Counted from the stretch's first letter, positions 1 to 9,475 are shown. The stretch: 52,923 bases of DNA from Phycisphaerae bacterium (GCA_029260215.1 JAJDDQ010000029.1:1-52923), one strand, 5' to 3'. Numbers and translations are program-made. The notes: generated by a model not told the origin, from the letters alone.

Positions 1-1
1 C

Positions 2-307
2 CGGCGACTGACGAAGCGTCTGCGCCGCTATGGCGAATACATCTTCACGTTTTTGGATTATTCCTTCGTGACGGCGGACAATAACTTCGGCGAACGACAG
101 ATTCGCCCGGCGGTTATTCTGCGGAAAAACAGCCAGTCCAACCGTAGCGACCGGGGCGCCGCCACGCAGGCCGTCCTCATGAGCGTGTACCGCACCCTAC
201 GCCTTCGAGGCCTGAATCCCACACGAACCATCGTCCACGCCATGAAAAACTACCTCACCACCGGCCAACTCCCCCGATTACCCCGACGCGACATTGCAGA
301 CGGCTGA
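2..307 (+). CDS. IS66-family transposase, C-terminal fragment (5' end outside window)
   Basis: The frame is open from the first bases and ends at TGA 305-307, so only the last ~101 residues are present. They contain the signature of the end of the IS66 DDE domain: NNFGERQIRPAVILRKNSQS, then RGAATQAVLMSVYRTLRLRG and a tail ending TTGQLPRLP. In IS66 transposases the E of N-x-E-R is the last residue of the DDE triad, and it is present here. The protein would catalyse cut-and-paste or copying of its element. The accessory TnpA/TnpB proteins and left end would lie left of the window. No clear right terminal inverted repeat was found in the 16 bp before the next gene. Intactness of the element cannot be judged. 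Confidence 0.9.
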   Translation, partial: RRLTKRLRRYGEYIFTFLDYSFVTADNNFGERQIRPAVILRKNSQSNRSDRGAATQAVLMSVYRTLRLRGLNPTRTIVHAMKNYLTTGQLPRLPRRDIADG

Positions 308-322
308 TCTCTTACTTCGCTA

Positions 323-814
323 CTAATTGGCTTTTCTTTCGACACTTAAGCCGCATTCAGGGCATACGGACTTTGATGCGCGAAGATCATAGCCGCAATT
401 GGAACAATAATGTCCACCGGACTCCGTATCTTCTCTGAGAAGTCGCCGCACTCGATGCCCAATAACGGCGAGACATGTGATTCCCGGTACCCAAAGTGGC
501 AATTGAAATGCCCAGCCACCGGCGGTTACATAGACAAGCCCGAGTCTAGTACCCGAGTACGGCCCAGTGTACCAGAATGGCAACCAATATGTTCCTAGGC
601 CAGCGTATCCAAATTCGAACTCTGGTGAGCCATTTGGAACGGGGTGGAAATCGTGGCAGAACCATAGCAGCCCACCGTGGACACCACCACGATTTGCCGC
701 AATACGAAAAGTTGGATTTATGTAGCTAAGTCCCCAAAGAAAGAGCGTCGCAGTTAATGCAATCGCTGCACCAGTCGGCACGCGTCGGGCAAGTCGCCTA
801 ATTGCTACAGGCAT
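323..814 (-). CDS. small membrane protein with C-terminal zinc ribbon
   Basis: A 163-residue protein with one or two hydrophobic segments near the N-terminus (about residues 14-32), another around 105-120, and a C-terminal double-CxxC zinc ribbon (YCSNCGYDLRAS...CPECG, about residues 137-155). This ribbon is a frequent tail on short planctomycete membrane proteins whose function is unknown to me. The gene follows the Rhs gene on the same strand after about 103 bp and has similar, lower-GC codon use to the Rhs tail. That is the position expected for an immunity protein, but immunity is inference from position only. It could equally be an unrelated lineage-specific protein. Confidence 0.75.
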   Translation of the reverse strand: MPVAIRRLARRVPTGAAIALTATLFLWGLSYINPTFRIAANRGGVHGGLLWFCHDFHPVPNGSPEFEFGYAGLGTYWLPFWYTGPYSGTRLGLVYVTAGGWAFQLPLWVPGITCLAVIGHRVRRLLREDTESGGHYCSNCGYDLRASKSVCPECGLSVERKAN

Positions 815-917
815 TTACTTCTTCCGTTTCGCACACAAGGGAATCACATAGCTTCGCACGACTCGTCATCTCCAATGCGTTTTGACTCGCATGCATCATT
901 GATGTTTACAATAGAGT

Positions 918-3900
918 CTAGTCGGGCTCTCCATAGACACTTCTAAAGCTATTGCCGGGCCCTAGGGTGTCGATTGTTGGCTTCTTTTTGTATAGATCGT
1001 CAGGCTTGGTCCACCTTGGGTCGGGAGTCGCAGTAACGCAACAAGCGTCATTCAATCGTATGTATAAGATCTTGGGGCCTATGTTGACAAGCATGTTAAA
1101 CAACCCCTCGCCCTCACCAGACGCCTTTTTACCAAAATTGTTGAAAAACCAAATCACGAAATCTTTAGGGGCCGCACCACCAGGAAGACGATCAAGTTGG
1201 GTACTCATTAATTTGATTTTCGGAGCGTGTTTCAAGTTGAATGTAACTTGTCGCGCTGCTTTGCAGTCACATCCTTCATTGACCATGAAGTTAGCCAATT
1301 TGGCTCCGTCAAAATTACGGTGTAACCAAGAACTGAGAACGCGATCTCTTTCGCGTTCCGGCCGTAGATCCTTGACGACTTGGATGATTTGCTTTCCAAA
1401 CTGCTGGTGCGACAATTGTCCGCGTTGGAGTTGGTCCTGCGCTGCTTTTCTCCGATCAACAAGGTTTGTAATGGACGTCCGCACGTGGACTCTTGCCTTC
1501 CTTGCGGAAAGGAAGATCGCAAGAACCTTGTTCCAGTGCTTCCGGCAACTCTTCACAGACATCAATCCGAGAGGATCAAGAAAGCCAGCCGGGTTAGTCC
1601 GTACATATTCGTACAAATTCAACCCGTCGACGTACCCGAGCGGATCGCGTTGCAAAAACCTCCCATGCACCGGATTGTAGGCCCTGGCCCGGTAGTGGTA
1701 CAGGTCGAACGCCGGCTCGGTGATGTCCTTGACGTAGCGGTCCAGGCGGCGGCCGGTGAAGTAGTAGGGATTGCCGTACAGCGATTCGGTACGCAGAACG
1801 CCCTTGGCACTGAACACGCTCACATCACCGAAGGCGTCGTACTTGTACGTCTCGACGTCCTTGCTGCCGTCGAGCAGCAGCGTCGGCGTGTGCAGGGATT
1901 CGTGAACGTAGGTGTAGGTCTTTTCGGTAGTCACGTCGGTGAAAGCCAGGTGCTCGTCAATGTACGTTGGCCCGTCGATGAAAACACGGACCGGCGTGCC
2001 CTGACCGGTTCCCGGCACGGGCGAATCGTGCTCAGCCAGCACGCGCTGGCCGTCGTAGTAGTAGAGCGTCGCTTCGGTCGATTGACCGTCGCGGACCGTG
2101 GTCTGAATGCGCCGCCCCAGCGAGTCGTAGTCGGTGGTGGCCAATTCCGACCACGTCGGCGGATCCGGTTCGAAGCGTTCGATACGCCGCAGGCGATTCT
2201 CGAAGTCGTAGGAGTAGCGGTCAAGATTCTCATCGACGTAAACGTTGCCGGCATTGTCGTACTGAATCTCGGAACCGTCGATTGAGGCGTACTCGTTGGC
2301 CGGGTTGTTGGAGCCGTAGTTGATGATCGATCCCGCGCGGGAGTCCGAGTACTTATCTCGATTGCCGAGCGAATCGAGATTCCATTCTTCCTTGCCTCCG
2401 CCGTTGACCCAATAATTCGCTTCGGCCAGGCGGTGGAGTTTGTCGTACTTGTAGGTGATCGTGTCGTTGGCCACCGCGTGTTTGGTGATGGTGGCGGTGA
2501 GGCGGTTGCCGACGCTGTCGTACGTGTAGTCGAAGCGTGGTTTCTGGAAAGTTCTGCCGCCAGACAGCACCTCGTTGTCGATGACCAGGATGCGCCGATG
2601 ATCATCGTAATCGAGGCTGTGGAGCACGACGGCGTCCGGCTGGTATATCTGCCGCGAGTCGAGGTAAAGCCCCTGGTAGTTGTAGTTCGCAAGCTCCTCG
2701 CCGTCACGAACGATGCCTGTCACGCGATTCAAGCCGTCGTAGCCGTAGGTCAGGCACGTGTAGACCGGGCTGGAACAATCCATGCTGATGCGGTTGCCGG
2801 CCTGATCGTAGTCGTACTGGATCGTGACGGTATCGCCGCCGGTTCCGAAGTGGCGTTGCGTTTCGGACGTCATCTGCGACAGGTCATTGTACGTAAACGT
2901 CGATCGACTGAATTCAGGCGTAAGCAGCCTAGCAACGCGCTTCGTAAAGTACATGCGGCCAAGGGCGTCGAACAGGTAGGAATCAAAGAAGTCGTCCTGC
3001 GATTCCATCCTTGTTATCACCATGCCCCGCGGGTCGTAAGTGTAGTCGGTAACAATGCCGCGCTGATCCGTCCGCTGGGTACGCCGTCCGAGCCCGTCGT
3101 ATACCTCCGTGACGGTGTTGTTGCCGGAGGTGTCCGGCAGCGTCGTCTTCGTGCGCCGTCCGAACAGGTCGTACTCGTATTCCGTACGCTGATCCTGAGG
3201 ACCATCGTGGGCCTCCACGTATGCGAGACGATCCAGGCGATCGTAATCCATATCCGTCGCGCGGGCCAACTGGTCGCCGAATGCTTCCGTGGTGCGGATC
3301 AATCGGCCAAGAAGGTCATATTCTGTCTTGGTCTGCGCGCCGTTGGCGTCCGTCACAAGCGTCGCTCGGCCCGCATCGTCGTACCCGTAGCTCGTTACCA
3401 ACGTGGCCGTCCCTTGTGCGGTTTCGCTGGCCAAGCGGGCCAGCCCATCGTAATCAAACGAAAAACACCGAAGCCCAAGCGTTCCGCAGGCGTTCGGATC
3501 GGGGCACGCGCCGAGGTCGCAGACCCTGCGCTCCACAAGCAGGCCGCTGGTAATGTCGTAGACTTGAAGCGTCCAGTTGCCCCCCGCGTCGGTCATCTTG
3601 CCCGCTCGACCGATGCCGTCGAACTCGTGCGTGTTCGTGCGTGCGACCGCACTGTTCATGTTGTAGCTTTTTTCGGTGGTTTGGCGATCGTCATCGTCGT
3701 ATTCGTAGTCCGTGACCTGATCGGTCGTAACCGAGGGTGTGGCCACGCCGGACGCGGCGTTGGCCATGCGCGCGTGCTGCGTCAGCCGGTTGGCTTCGTC
3801 GTAGTACCAGCGTTCCTGCGCCACCGGTGTCATGAGGCTGCCGTCGTCATTCGTTCGTCGCACCAGATTCCCCCGGGCGTCGTAGGTCTGAACGGCGTAA

Positions 3901-5996
3901 TGGTTGGCCGGGTCGGTGACGACGACGGCTCGACCCATCGCGTCGTACTGGTAGCCGGTTGTGATGGCGGCACCGGTCGGGTCCTGAATCTCGGCGATCT
4001 GCCGCCCGGCGGCGTCGTACTGGTAATCCGTACTCTCTTCGACGACCCCGTTTACATCGGCGTTCACACGCGTGAGCGATGTTGTTTCGCCGAGCGCGTT
4101 GTAAGCAAAGCGCGAAACCTGATCCACCCCCTCGACAATCGTCGGGCTAAGACCATCGAATGAGTCATTGTTCACCCGCGCAGACCTGTAAACCAGACCG
4201 GCATCGTTGAACTCCGTCAGGGAGATGCTGTCCTCGGTATCTGAATCGGCATCTTGCAGCACGCGGCGTCGCTCCATGAACACGCGACCGTATGCATCAA
4301 AAGATGTCACCGTATCTTGAATTCCATCGACAAACGACCGCGTCACGTTTCCCGCATCGTCGTACTCGAACTGCGTCGTGATTTGGGCATCCGGGTTGGC
4401 GCAAGTGGCCGAATCGCACGTGCTCTGGTTCGTCAATCGACCGAATTCGTCGTAATCGTTCACCGTGAACGTCCCGTTCGGGTGAGACGAACTCGCAATG
4501 TCGCCATCCGGCGTGTATGTGTTCGTCGTGGCCAGCGGCGCAACGCCCGGCCCTTCAACGGTCTCAGTCTCGACCAGGCCGTGACCGTTGTTGATCGTCG
4601 TGCTGACCACGCCTGTCGGCGATGTTGTCGTTTCGACCCGCCCCTGATCGTTGTACGTGTAACTCGTCTCACTTATGTGGCCCGCATCCAGCGTCGACAG
4701 GAGCCACGTGCCCGTTGTTGTGTCGTAGCTCCACGAGGAAACGGCGTAACCGTCCGAAGGAGCGCTTGGCGCGAATGGAACGTCGCCCATCGCCACACTC
4801 TCGGTCTCGATCCGTCCGGAAACGGCGTGGTAGGTGGTTTTCGACTCTTCAAGCAGATCGAGTGTGCCGGGCGGTTGCGCCGGATCGAACGTGAGATCGA
4901 TCAAATCCCCCTCAAACGCGAGCGTGCTTATTGAACGCCCATGCTCATCGTATCCCGTTGCACGGACGAGTCCTGCGGGGTTTCGAGTGAAAATCACCTC
5001 ATCGTAGCCGTTGTAGACGTAGTCGGTCGTTCGTAGCAACCCACCGCCATGCTCGACATTCTTGATAAGACGACCGAAGTCATCGAATACATAGTCAGTT
5101 GTGACCGTGCCGCCGGACGGACTGGGTCGCGTTTCCGAAATGACGCGGCCTGCATTGTCGTACACAAACGAGGTGACGATGGCATTCGTTTGTCCGATGC
5201 CCCCGGCGGGCGAGCGCGTCGCCGTCAGAACACGAGCGGGCTGAGCAGGGTCATCGTACCCGTAATTCACAACCATCCCCGACGGATCGACGGATTGAGA
5301 CAGGCGATAGTCACCAAGGCCCGTACTGTACGCGTACGTCTCGATCCTGTGATCGAGGCGTGCAGCCAGCGTCGATACGGAGCGCCTGAAGGATTCCACG
5401 ACGCGTGTACTGCCCGCAGTATTCGGCGTACCCGTGGTCTGCAATATCGTCACATCCTCTGCACCGGAGGGACGGATAATCGATCGCGTCTCCGTTTGAC
5501 CGTTCTCGACGGTCGAATAGGTTGTCACGATCGGAGTTTCAGTTGGCGTGGCCATCGCCTGCACGAGGTCGGGGGATTCTCGCATTTCCGTCAGGCGTCC
5601 TACGGCGTCATAGGACTCTTCGCGTACCGCCTCCCACACGACCTGCTGGCTGTCCGTCCTTTCGCGAGATCGAATCGTAGCCGTATACGATCCATCGGGT
5701 TGATAGGTGTACGCGCGCGTTTCCACCGTCACCAAGATACCGGCAGCGTCCAATTCGCGATGAGCGAGAAGGCGATTCGATGTGTCGTAATCGAATTCCT
5801 CAAGAGTCGTGCGCGAACCGGGGTCCGCCGCGGAAGTCGTGATGACCAGCGGCAAGCCGTCGTCATTGGTGTACACGAATCGATCCGTTCCGCAGCCGCA
5901 TCCTCCACCCGAGGTGACGCCGATGGTCTTTGAAGGATCATTCTCGTCGTAATAGACGGCAGGATGAGCACCGGGTCCGGTGGCTGCATGCCACAC
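918..5996 (-). CDS. Rhs/YD-repeat protein with variable C-terminal domain; probably N-terminally truncated
   Basis: 1692 residues from a GTG at 5996. Dozens of YD repeats (patterns such as YDxxGRL, YDALGR) fill residues ~1-1400. They lead into the conserved Rhs-core end: YHYRARAYNPVHGRFLQRDP, then GLNLYEYVRTNPAGFLDPLGL near residue 1478. In Rhs and related polymorphic-toxin proteins this shell encloses a variable effector that follows the core. Here the tail is 214 residues (bases 921-1562), rich in Lys/Arg, with a Cys pair CDCK and a later CC. I do not recognise it as a known toxin. The frame is open only to TAG 6033-6035. There is no signal peptide, and the protein begins inside repeat-type sequence, so the 5' part is probably lost and the GTG start is arbitrary. 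Confidence 0.88.
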   Translation of the reverse strand: MWHAATGPGAHPAVYYDENDPSKTIGVTSGGGCGCGTDRFVYTNDDGLPLVITTSAADPGSRTTLEEFDYDTSNRLLAHRELDAAGILVTVETRAYTYQPDGSYTATIRSRERTDSQQVVWEAVREESYDAVGRLTEMRESPDLVQAMATPTETPIVTTYSTVENGQTETRSIIRPSGAEDVTILQTTGTPNTAGSTRVVESFRRSVSTLAARLDHRIETYAYSTGLGDYRLSQSVDPSGMVVNYGYDDPAQPARVLTATRSPAGGIGQTNAIVTSFVYDNAGRVISETRPSPSGGTVTTDYVFDDFGRLIKNVEHGGGLLRTTDYVYNGYDEVIFTRNPAGLVRATGYDEHGRSISTLAFEGDLIDLTFDPAQPPGTLDLLEESKTTYHAVSGRIETESVAMGDVPFAPSAPSDGYAVSSWSYDTTTGTWLLSTLDAGHISETSYTYNDQGRVETTTSPTGVVSTTINNGHGLVETETVEGPGVAPLATTNTYTPDGDIASSSHPNGTFTVNDYDEFGRLTNQSTCDSATCANPDAQITTQFEYDDAGNVTRSFVDGIQDTVTSFDAYGRVFMERRRVLQDADSDTEDSISLTEFNDAGLVYRSARVNNDSFDGLSPTIVEGVDQVSRFAYNALGETTSLTRVNADVNGVVEESTDYQYDAAGRQIAEIQDPTGAAITTGYQYDAMGRAVVVTDPANHYAVQTYDARGNLVRRTNDDGSLMTPVAQERWYYDEANRLTQHARMANAASGVATPSVTTDQVTDYEYDDDDRQTTEKSYNMNSAVARTNTHEFDGIGRAGKMTDAGGNWTLQVYDITSGLLVERRVCDLGACPDPNACGTLGLRCFSFDYDGLARLASETAQGTATLVTSYGYDDAGRATLVTDANGAQTKTEYDLLGRLIRTTEAFGDQLARATDMDYDRLDRLAYVEAHDGPQDQRTEYEYDLFGRRTKTTLPDTSGNNTVTEVYDGLGRRTQRTDQRGIVTDYTYDPRGMVITRMESQDDFFDSYLFDALGRMYFTKRVARLLTPEFSRSTFTYNDLSQMTSETQRHFGTGGDTVTIQYDYDQAGNRISMDCSSPVYTCLTYGYDGLNRVTGIVRDGEELANYNYQGLYLDSRQIYQPDAVVLHSLDYDDHRRILVIDNEVLSGGRTFQKPRFDYTYDSVGNRLTATITKHAVANDTITYKYDKLHRLAEANYWVNGGGKEEWNLDSLGNRDKYSDSRAGSIINYGSNNPANEYASIDGSEIQYDNAGNVYVDENLDRYSYDFENRLRRIERFEPDPPTWSELATTDYDSLGRRIQTTVRDGQSTEATLYYYDGQRVLAEHDSPVPGTGQGTPVRVFIDGPTYIDEHLAFTDVTTEKTYTYVHESLHTPTLLLDGSKDVETYKYDAFGDVSVFSAKGVLRTESLYGNPYYFTGRRLDRYVKDITEPAFDLYHYRARAYNPVHGRFLQRDPLGYVDGLNLYEYVRTNPAGFLDPLGLMSVKSCRKHWNKVLAIFLSARKARVHVRTSITNLVDRRKAAQDQLQRGQLSHQQFGKQIIQVVKDLRPERERDRVLSSWLHRNFDGAKLANFMVNEGCDCKAARQVTFNLKHAPKIKLMSTQLDRLPGGAAPKDFVIWFFNNFGKKASGEGEGLFNMLVNIGPKILYIRLNDACCVTATPDPRWTKPDDLYKKKPTIDTLGPGNSFRSVYGEPD

Positions 5997-6326
5997 GCTG
6001 GCATCATGGAAACCACACCCGCAAGCACTACACTAACCGGCCACTGGGCCGATCCTATTCTTCTGGGACTGAAACGGGGACGCAGCTAGTTTTATGAGTC
6101 TGAAGCCGCGACCCTTTCCTTGCGGAAGCAGCCACACTCGTCTCTTCCCTGCCTACTCGTCGCGCCAGCGGGCGGCTTCGTTGGGGCGGTTGTTGGATTC
6201 GTAAAGACTGGCAAACCCAGGACTGCCACCTAGCTATTGACGCAAAGCAGCCAATCGGGTGGCGTTTCGGTATGCCTCGTGATGCTCGAATCGATACTGT
6301 GGGTGTGGTCGTTTCTTGTGGCGTGG

Positions 6327-6404
6327 CCTGGTCAGCCCCAAAAGGGCCAGTGAGCGGGTCCGTGGCTTGCCGTTTGGCGGACGCCGCGATGTCAGAAGGT
6401 GTTC
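6327..6404 (+). repeat. dispersed repeat family C, copy 1
   Basis: About 80 bp closely matching the reverse complement of 12061-12145, with the shared core GTGGCTTGCCGTTT and GCGATGTCAGA. It lies in the ~540 bp between the truncated Rhs gene and the neuA-like gene. That gap (5997-6540) also holds a stretch around 6065-6095 (ACGGGGACGCAGCTAG) of a kind often seen in dispersed intergenic repeats. No gene is supported in the gap; long reading frames there are opposite-strand shadows or repeat artefacts. Confidence 0.65.
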
Positions 6405-6540
6405 CCCGTGAAAGCAGCGCCCGCCCAATGTCGGCTGTCGGTTTTCTGCTTTCGACTTTCTTCGAGTGCTGTCGAGCGTTACGGTCCCGGCATAATGCGT
6501 CAAGTTCCACCGCCCGGACCACCGATAGTAACACCATTCC

Positions 6541-7272
6541 ATGTTCACCACCGGTGTCATCCTGGCCCGCGCCGGCAGCAAAGGCCTGCCGGACAAGTGC
6601 GTCAAGCTTCTGCTCGGGCGGCCAATGATCGAATACACATTCGAGCACGCACGGCAGAGTCGCCTGCTGAACCAGATCGTGCTGACCACGGATTCAGCCG
6701 CAGCGACGGAACTGGCAGCCAAGCGCGACATACGCGTGGTCAGCCGTCCGCCCGAATTGGCCAACGACACCGCAACGGTCGATGCAGCCGCCCGACACGC
6801 CCTGGCGACCCTCGAAGCCGACGGCGCCCCAAAATCGGATGCGGTCGTGTTTCTCTACGGCAACATTCCCGTACGAGCCCCCGGAATCATCGATCGCGTG
6901 ATCCGTCATTTGGCGGACACCGGTGCGGACTCGGTGCGGACCGTCGCACCCGTCGGCAAGCAACACCCCGATTGGATTCACCGGCTCGACGACGATCGCA
7001 TGATTCAGTTTCGCGAGAACAGCATCCACCGCCGACAAGACCTTTCGCCTCTGTACTACCACGATGGCGCGGTGGTGGCTGTCACACGAAACGCCCTCGA
7101 CGCTGGCGGCGCAAAGGAGGCTGACGCCCACGCATTTTTCGGAACAGATCGGCGAGCCGTCGTGCAGGAACCCGAAGACGCGGTCGATGTCGATACCATC
7201 ATGGACCTGTACGTGGCTGAGGCTGTGATGAAAGCGCAGCGTCAGAACATGCGCATGTGGACACCGCCATGA
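6541..7272 (+). CDS. neuA: CMP-nonulosonic acid (sialic/legionaminic-type) cytidylyltransferase
   Basis: 243 residues, usual length for the family. The N-terminal nucleotide-binding motif is ARAGSKGLPDK (residues ~9-19), close to the ARxGSKGxxxKN signature of acylneuraminate cytidylyltransferases. It is followed by TTDS and the LYGNIPVR region (LQPTSPLR position in many relatives). The C-terminal EPEDAVDVDT matches the family end (E..IDID...D). The enzyme would transfer CMP from CTP to a nine-carbon 2-keto sugar acid in the cytoplasm. The TGA overlaps the next start as ATGA, so it is coupled to neuB. The exact sugar (Neu5Ac, legionaminate or pseudaminate) cannot be fixed from sequence alone. 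Confidence 0.85.
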   Translation: MFTTGVILARAGSKGLPDKCVKLLLGRPMIEYTFEHARQSRLLNQIVLTTDSAAATELAAKRDIRVVSRPPELANDTATVDAAARHALATLEADGAPKSDAVVFLYGNIPVRAPGIIDRVIRHLADTGADSVRTVAPVGKQHPDWIHRLDDDRMIQFRENSIHRRQDLSPLYYHDGAVVAVTRNALDAGGAKEADAHAFFGTDRRAVVQEPEDAVDVDTIMDLYVAEAVMKAQRQNMRMWTPP

Positions 7273-8342
7273 ACGAGCACATCCAGCCCAACATCGCACC
7301 CGTGCAAATAGGCCGACACAATGTCGGCACGGGCGAGTCGGTGTACATCGTGGCTGAGGCGGGCGTCAACCACGACGGGGATTTCAACAAAGCCGTTGCA
7401 TTGATCGACGCAGCCGCTCAAGCAGGCGCGGACGCGGTGAAATTCCAGGTATTCACCGCTTCAACGCTCGTAACCGCGACGGCACCGACCGCAGCCTACC
7501 AGTGCGATCGCACCGCCGAGCAGGTCCAACGCGATATGCTCGAAAGGCTGCAATTATCGGACGATGCATTCCGGCAACTGGCTGACCGCTGCGCCCAACG
7601 ATCCATAGCATTCCTGGCCACCCCCTTTACCCCGCCGGACGTGCGGAAAATTGTGGGTTTCGGCGCACCCGCCATCAAGATCGCCTCGACCGACATCGTT
7701 GACGTGGAACTGCTTGCGACAGCCTGCGAAACCGGGCTGCCGCTGATCCTGTCCACAGGCGCCGCCGACGAATCGGAAATCGCCGCAGCCGTCGCGCTGA
7801 TCGAATCATGGGATGCGTCGGACCGTCTGATCCTGCTGCATTGCGTCAGCGCCTACCCCACGCCGCTGGCCGAGGCGAATCTTGGCGCGATCGGGAAACT
7901 TGGGCGGCGATTTGGGGTTTCGGTGGGATACAGCGATCACACGATATCCGAACGGACCGGTGCTCTGGCCGTCGCCGCCGGAGCAGCCGTTCTCGAAAAA
8001 CACATGACGCTGGACCGCGATCTTCCCGGTCCCGATCACGCGATGTCCCTCGAACCGGTCGCCTTGGCCAATTACGTGAAACACGCCCGCGAAGCCTGCG
8101 CGGCGATGGGCACGGGTGAGATCGGTGTGCTGCCGATCGAGCGGGAGGTGCGCAACGTCGCAAGGAAGACGATTGTGGCTGCCCGGGATATCGCTACGGG
8201 CGAGTTGATCGCCCGCGATATGCTGGTTTGCAAGCGGTCCGGTTCGGGGTTGGCGCCCAAAGAAATCGGTCGGTTGGTCGGTAAGCGTATGCACGATGCC
8301 GTGTCAGCCGACATGCCGGTCACGATGGACATGGTCGGATGA
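7269..8342 (+). CDS. neuB: nonulosonic acid synthase (N-acetylneuraminate/legionaminate synthase-like)
   Basis: 357 residues from the ATG at 7269, chosen over an in-frame GTG at 7257 because it forms an ATGA overlap with neuA. The NeuB TIM barrel begins VYIVAEAGVNHDG and has DAVKFQ, KIAST and the metal-ligand-bearing GYSDHT, then EKHMTLDRDLPGPDHAMSLE, all strong family signatures. The last ~60 residues form the SAF (antifreeze-like) domain, with RKTIVAARDIATGE and KRSGSGLAPKEI. It condenses a 2-acetamido hexose (ManNAc or its 6-deoxy-diamino analogue) with phosphoenolpyruvate. It also overlaps the next start by ATGA, so the three genes form a coupled operon. Confidence 0.93.
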   Translation: MNEHIQPNIAPVQIGRHNVGTGESVYIVAEAGVNHDGDFNKAVALIDAAAQAGADAVKFQVFTASTLVTATAPTAAYQCDRTAEQVQRDMLERLQLSDDAFRQLADRCAQRSIAFLATPFTPPDVRKIVGFGAPAIKIASTDIVDVELLATACETGLPLILSTGAADESEIAAAVALIESWDASDRLILLHCVSAYPTPLAEANLGAIGKLGRRFGVSVGYSDHTISERTGALAVAAGAAVLEKHMTLDRDLPGPDHAMSLEPVALANYVKHAREACAAMGTGEIGVLPIEREVRNVARKTIVAARDIATGELIARDMLVCKRSGSGLAPKEIGRLVGKRMHDAVSADMPVTMDMVG

Positions 8343-9475
8343 GTCGCGCAAAACGCAAAATCGCCGTCGTCACCGGTACGCGTGCGGAGTATGGGTTGCT
8401 CCGCAGCACGATCGAAGCGGTGGCCGACCACCCGCGACTGTCTTTGAGCATCGTGGCGACGGGCATGCACTTGCTGCGGAAGTTCGGTTCCACGGTGCGC
8501 GAGATCGAACGCGACGGTTGGCCTATCGCGGCGCGCGTGCCGATGCAGCGCGGGCACGATTCCACCTTGGACCAGGCCGAGGGTCTCGGACGGGGGATTG
8601 CCGGCATCGCTCGATTCCTGGAGGCGGACAGGTCCGATATTATCGTCGTACTCGGCGACCGCATCGAGGCGATGGCCGGTGCGCTGGCGGCGGTCACCAC
8701 CGGACGATTCGTGGCCCACATTCACGGCGGCGACCTTGCGCCGGGTGACATTGACAACTGCCTGCGCGACAGCGTGACCAAGCTGGCCCATATTCATCTG
8801 GCTGCCACACGCGACGCTGCCGAGCGTATTATCGGAATGGGTGAATCACCCCAAAGCGTTCACATCGTCGGAGCGCCCGGGCTGGACGACCTCATGCGTA
8901 TCAAGAATGAGGCGAAACACCCAAAAACCGGGCAATCGCGCAAGGCGATCGTGATTCAGCACCCCGTAGGCCGAAGCACCGCGGTGGAAGAGCGGGCGAT
9001 GAACAACATCCTTCGGGCTGTGCGTTCGCACGGGCTTGACGCCGACGTGGTGTATCCCAATTCGGACCGTGGACATTCCGGCGTGTGTCGCGCGATCGAC
9101 CGTCACGCGTCGCAGCCCGACGGCGGACAAACCATTCGAGCGGTTCGTTCTCTGGATCGGGAGCGATTCCTCGACGCGTTGCTGGTGGCGGATGTGGTGG
9201 TCGGCAACTCATCGTGCGGCATTATCGAGGCACCGGTTGCGGGCACGCCGTCGATCAACGTCGGGGATCGGCAATCGGGACGGCTCCGCGGCGGTTCGAC
9301 GGTCATTGATTCAGGAGAAACTTTTGCGGAAGTGTCTCAGGCGATTGAAGCGGCTTTGAATCGCCAACGTCCGAATAAGCTGCGTTCACCGTACGGTTCC
9401 GGCGGGGCGGGCGAACGAATCGCGGAAATCCTCGGTCAAATCCGGTTGAATGACGCGCTGCGGCAGAAGTGTTGA
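8339..9475 (+). CDS. neuC: UDP-GlcNAc 2-epimerase, hydrolysing (NeuC-like)
   Basis: 378 residues of the GT-B-fold UDP-N-acetylglucosamine 2-epimerase family. The N-terminus has TGTRAEYGLL, typical of NeuC/NnaA hydrolysing enzymes. HIHGGDLAPGDIDNCLRDSV corresponds to the active-site GG(E/D) region. The C-terminal VVGNSSCGIIEAPVAGTPSI and NVGDRQSGR are the UDP-binding signature. It would convert UDP-GlcNAc (or a UDP-diacetamido sugar) to the free 2-epimer used by NeuB. The ATGA overlap with neuB implies translational coupling. It completes precursor formation, condensation and CMP activation in three genes; no sialyltransferase or transporter is visible nearby. Confidence 0.9.
   Translation: MSRAKRKIAVVTGTRAEYGLLRSTIEAVADHPRLSLSIVATGMHLLRKFGSTVREIERDGWPIAARVPMQRGHDSTLDQAEGLGRGIAGIARFLEADRSDIIVVLGDRIEAMAGALAAVTTGRFVAHIHGGDLAPGDIDNCLRDSVTKLAHIHLAATRDAAERIIGMGESPQSVHIVGAPGLDDLMRIKNEAKHPKTGQSRKAIVIQHPVGRSTAVEERAMNNILRAVRSHGLDADVVYPNSDRGHSGVCRAIDRHASQPDGGQTIRAVRSLDRERFLDALLVADVVVGNSSCGIIEAPVAGTPSINVGDRQSGRLRGGSTVIDSGETFAEVSQAIEAALNRQRPNKLRSPYGSGGAGERIAEILGQIRLNDALRQKC

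Noticed and set aside
2433-4163. Long plus-strand frame opposite the Rhs gene (576 codons), and similar long frames at 1380-2285, 4254-4934 and 5049-5933
   Set aside because: They mirror the regular YD-repeat codons on the other strand, have no family motif, and have no separate ribosome-binding site.
6055-6648. Minus-strand frame upstream of neuA
   Set aside because: It runs through the dispersed repeat and the start of neuA and has no recognisable protein features.
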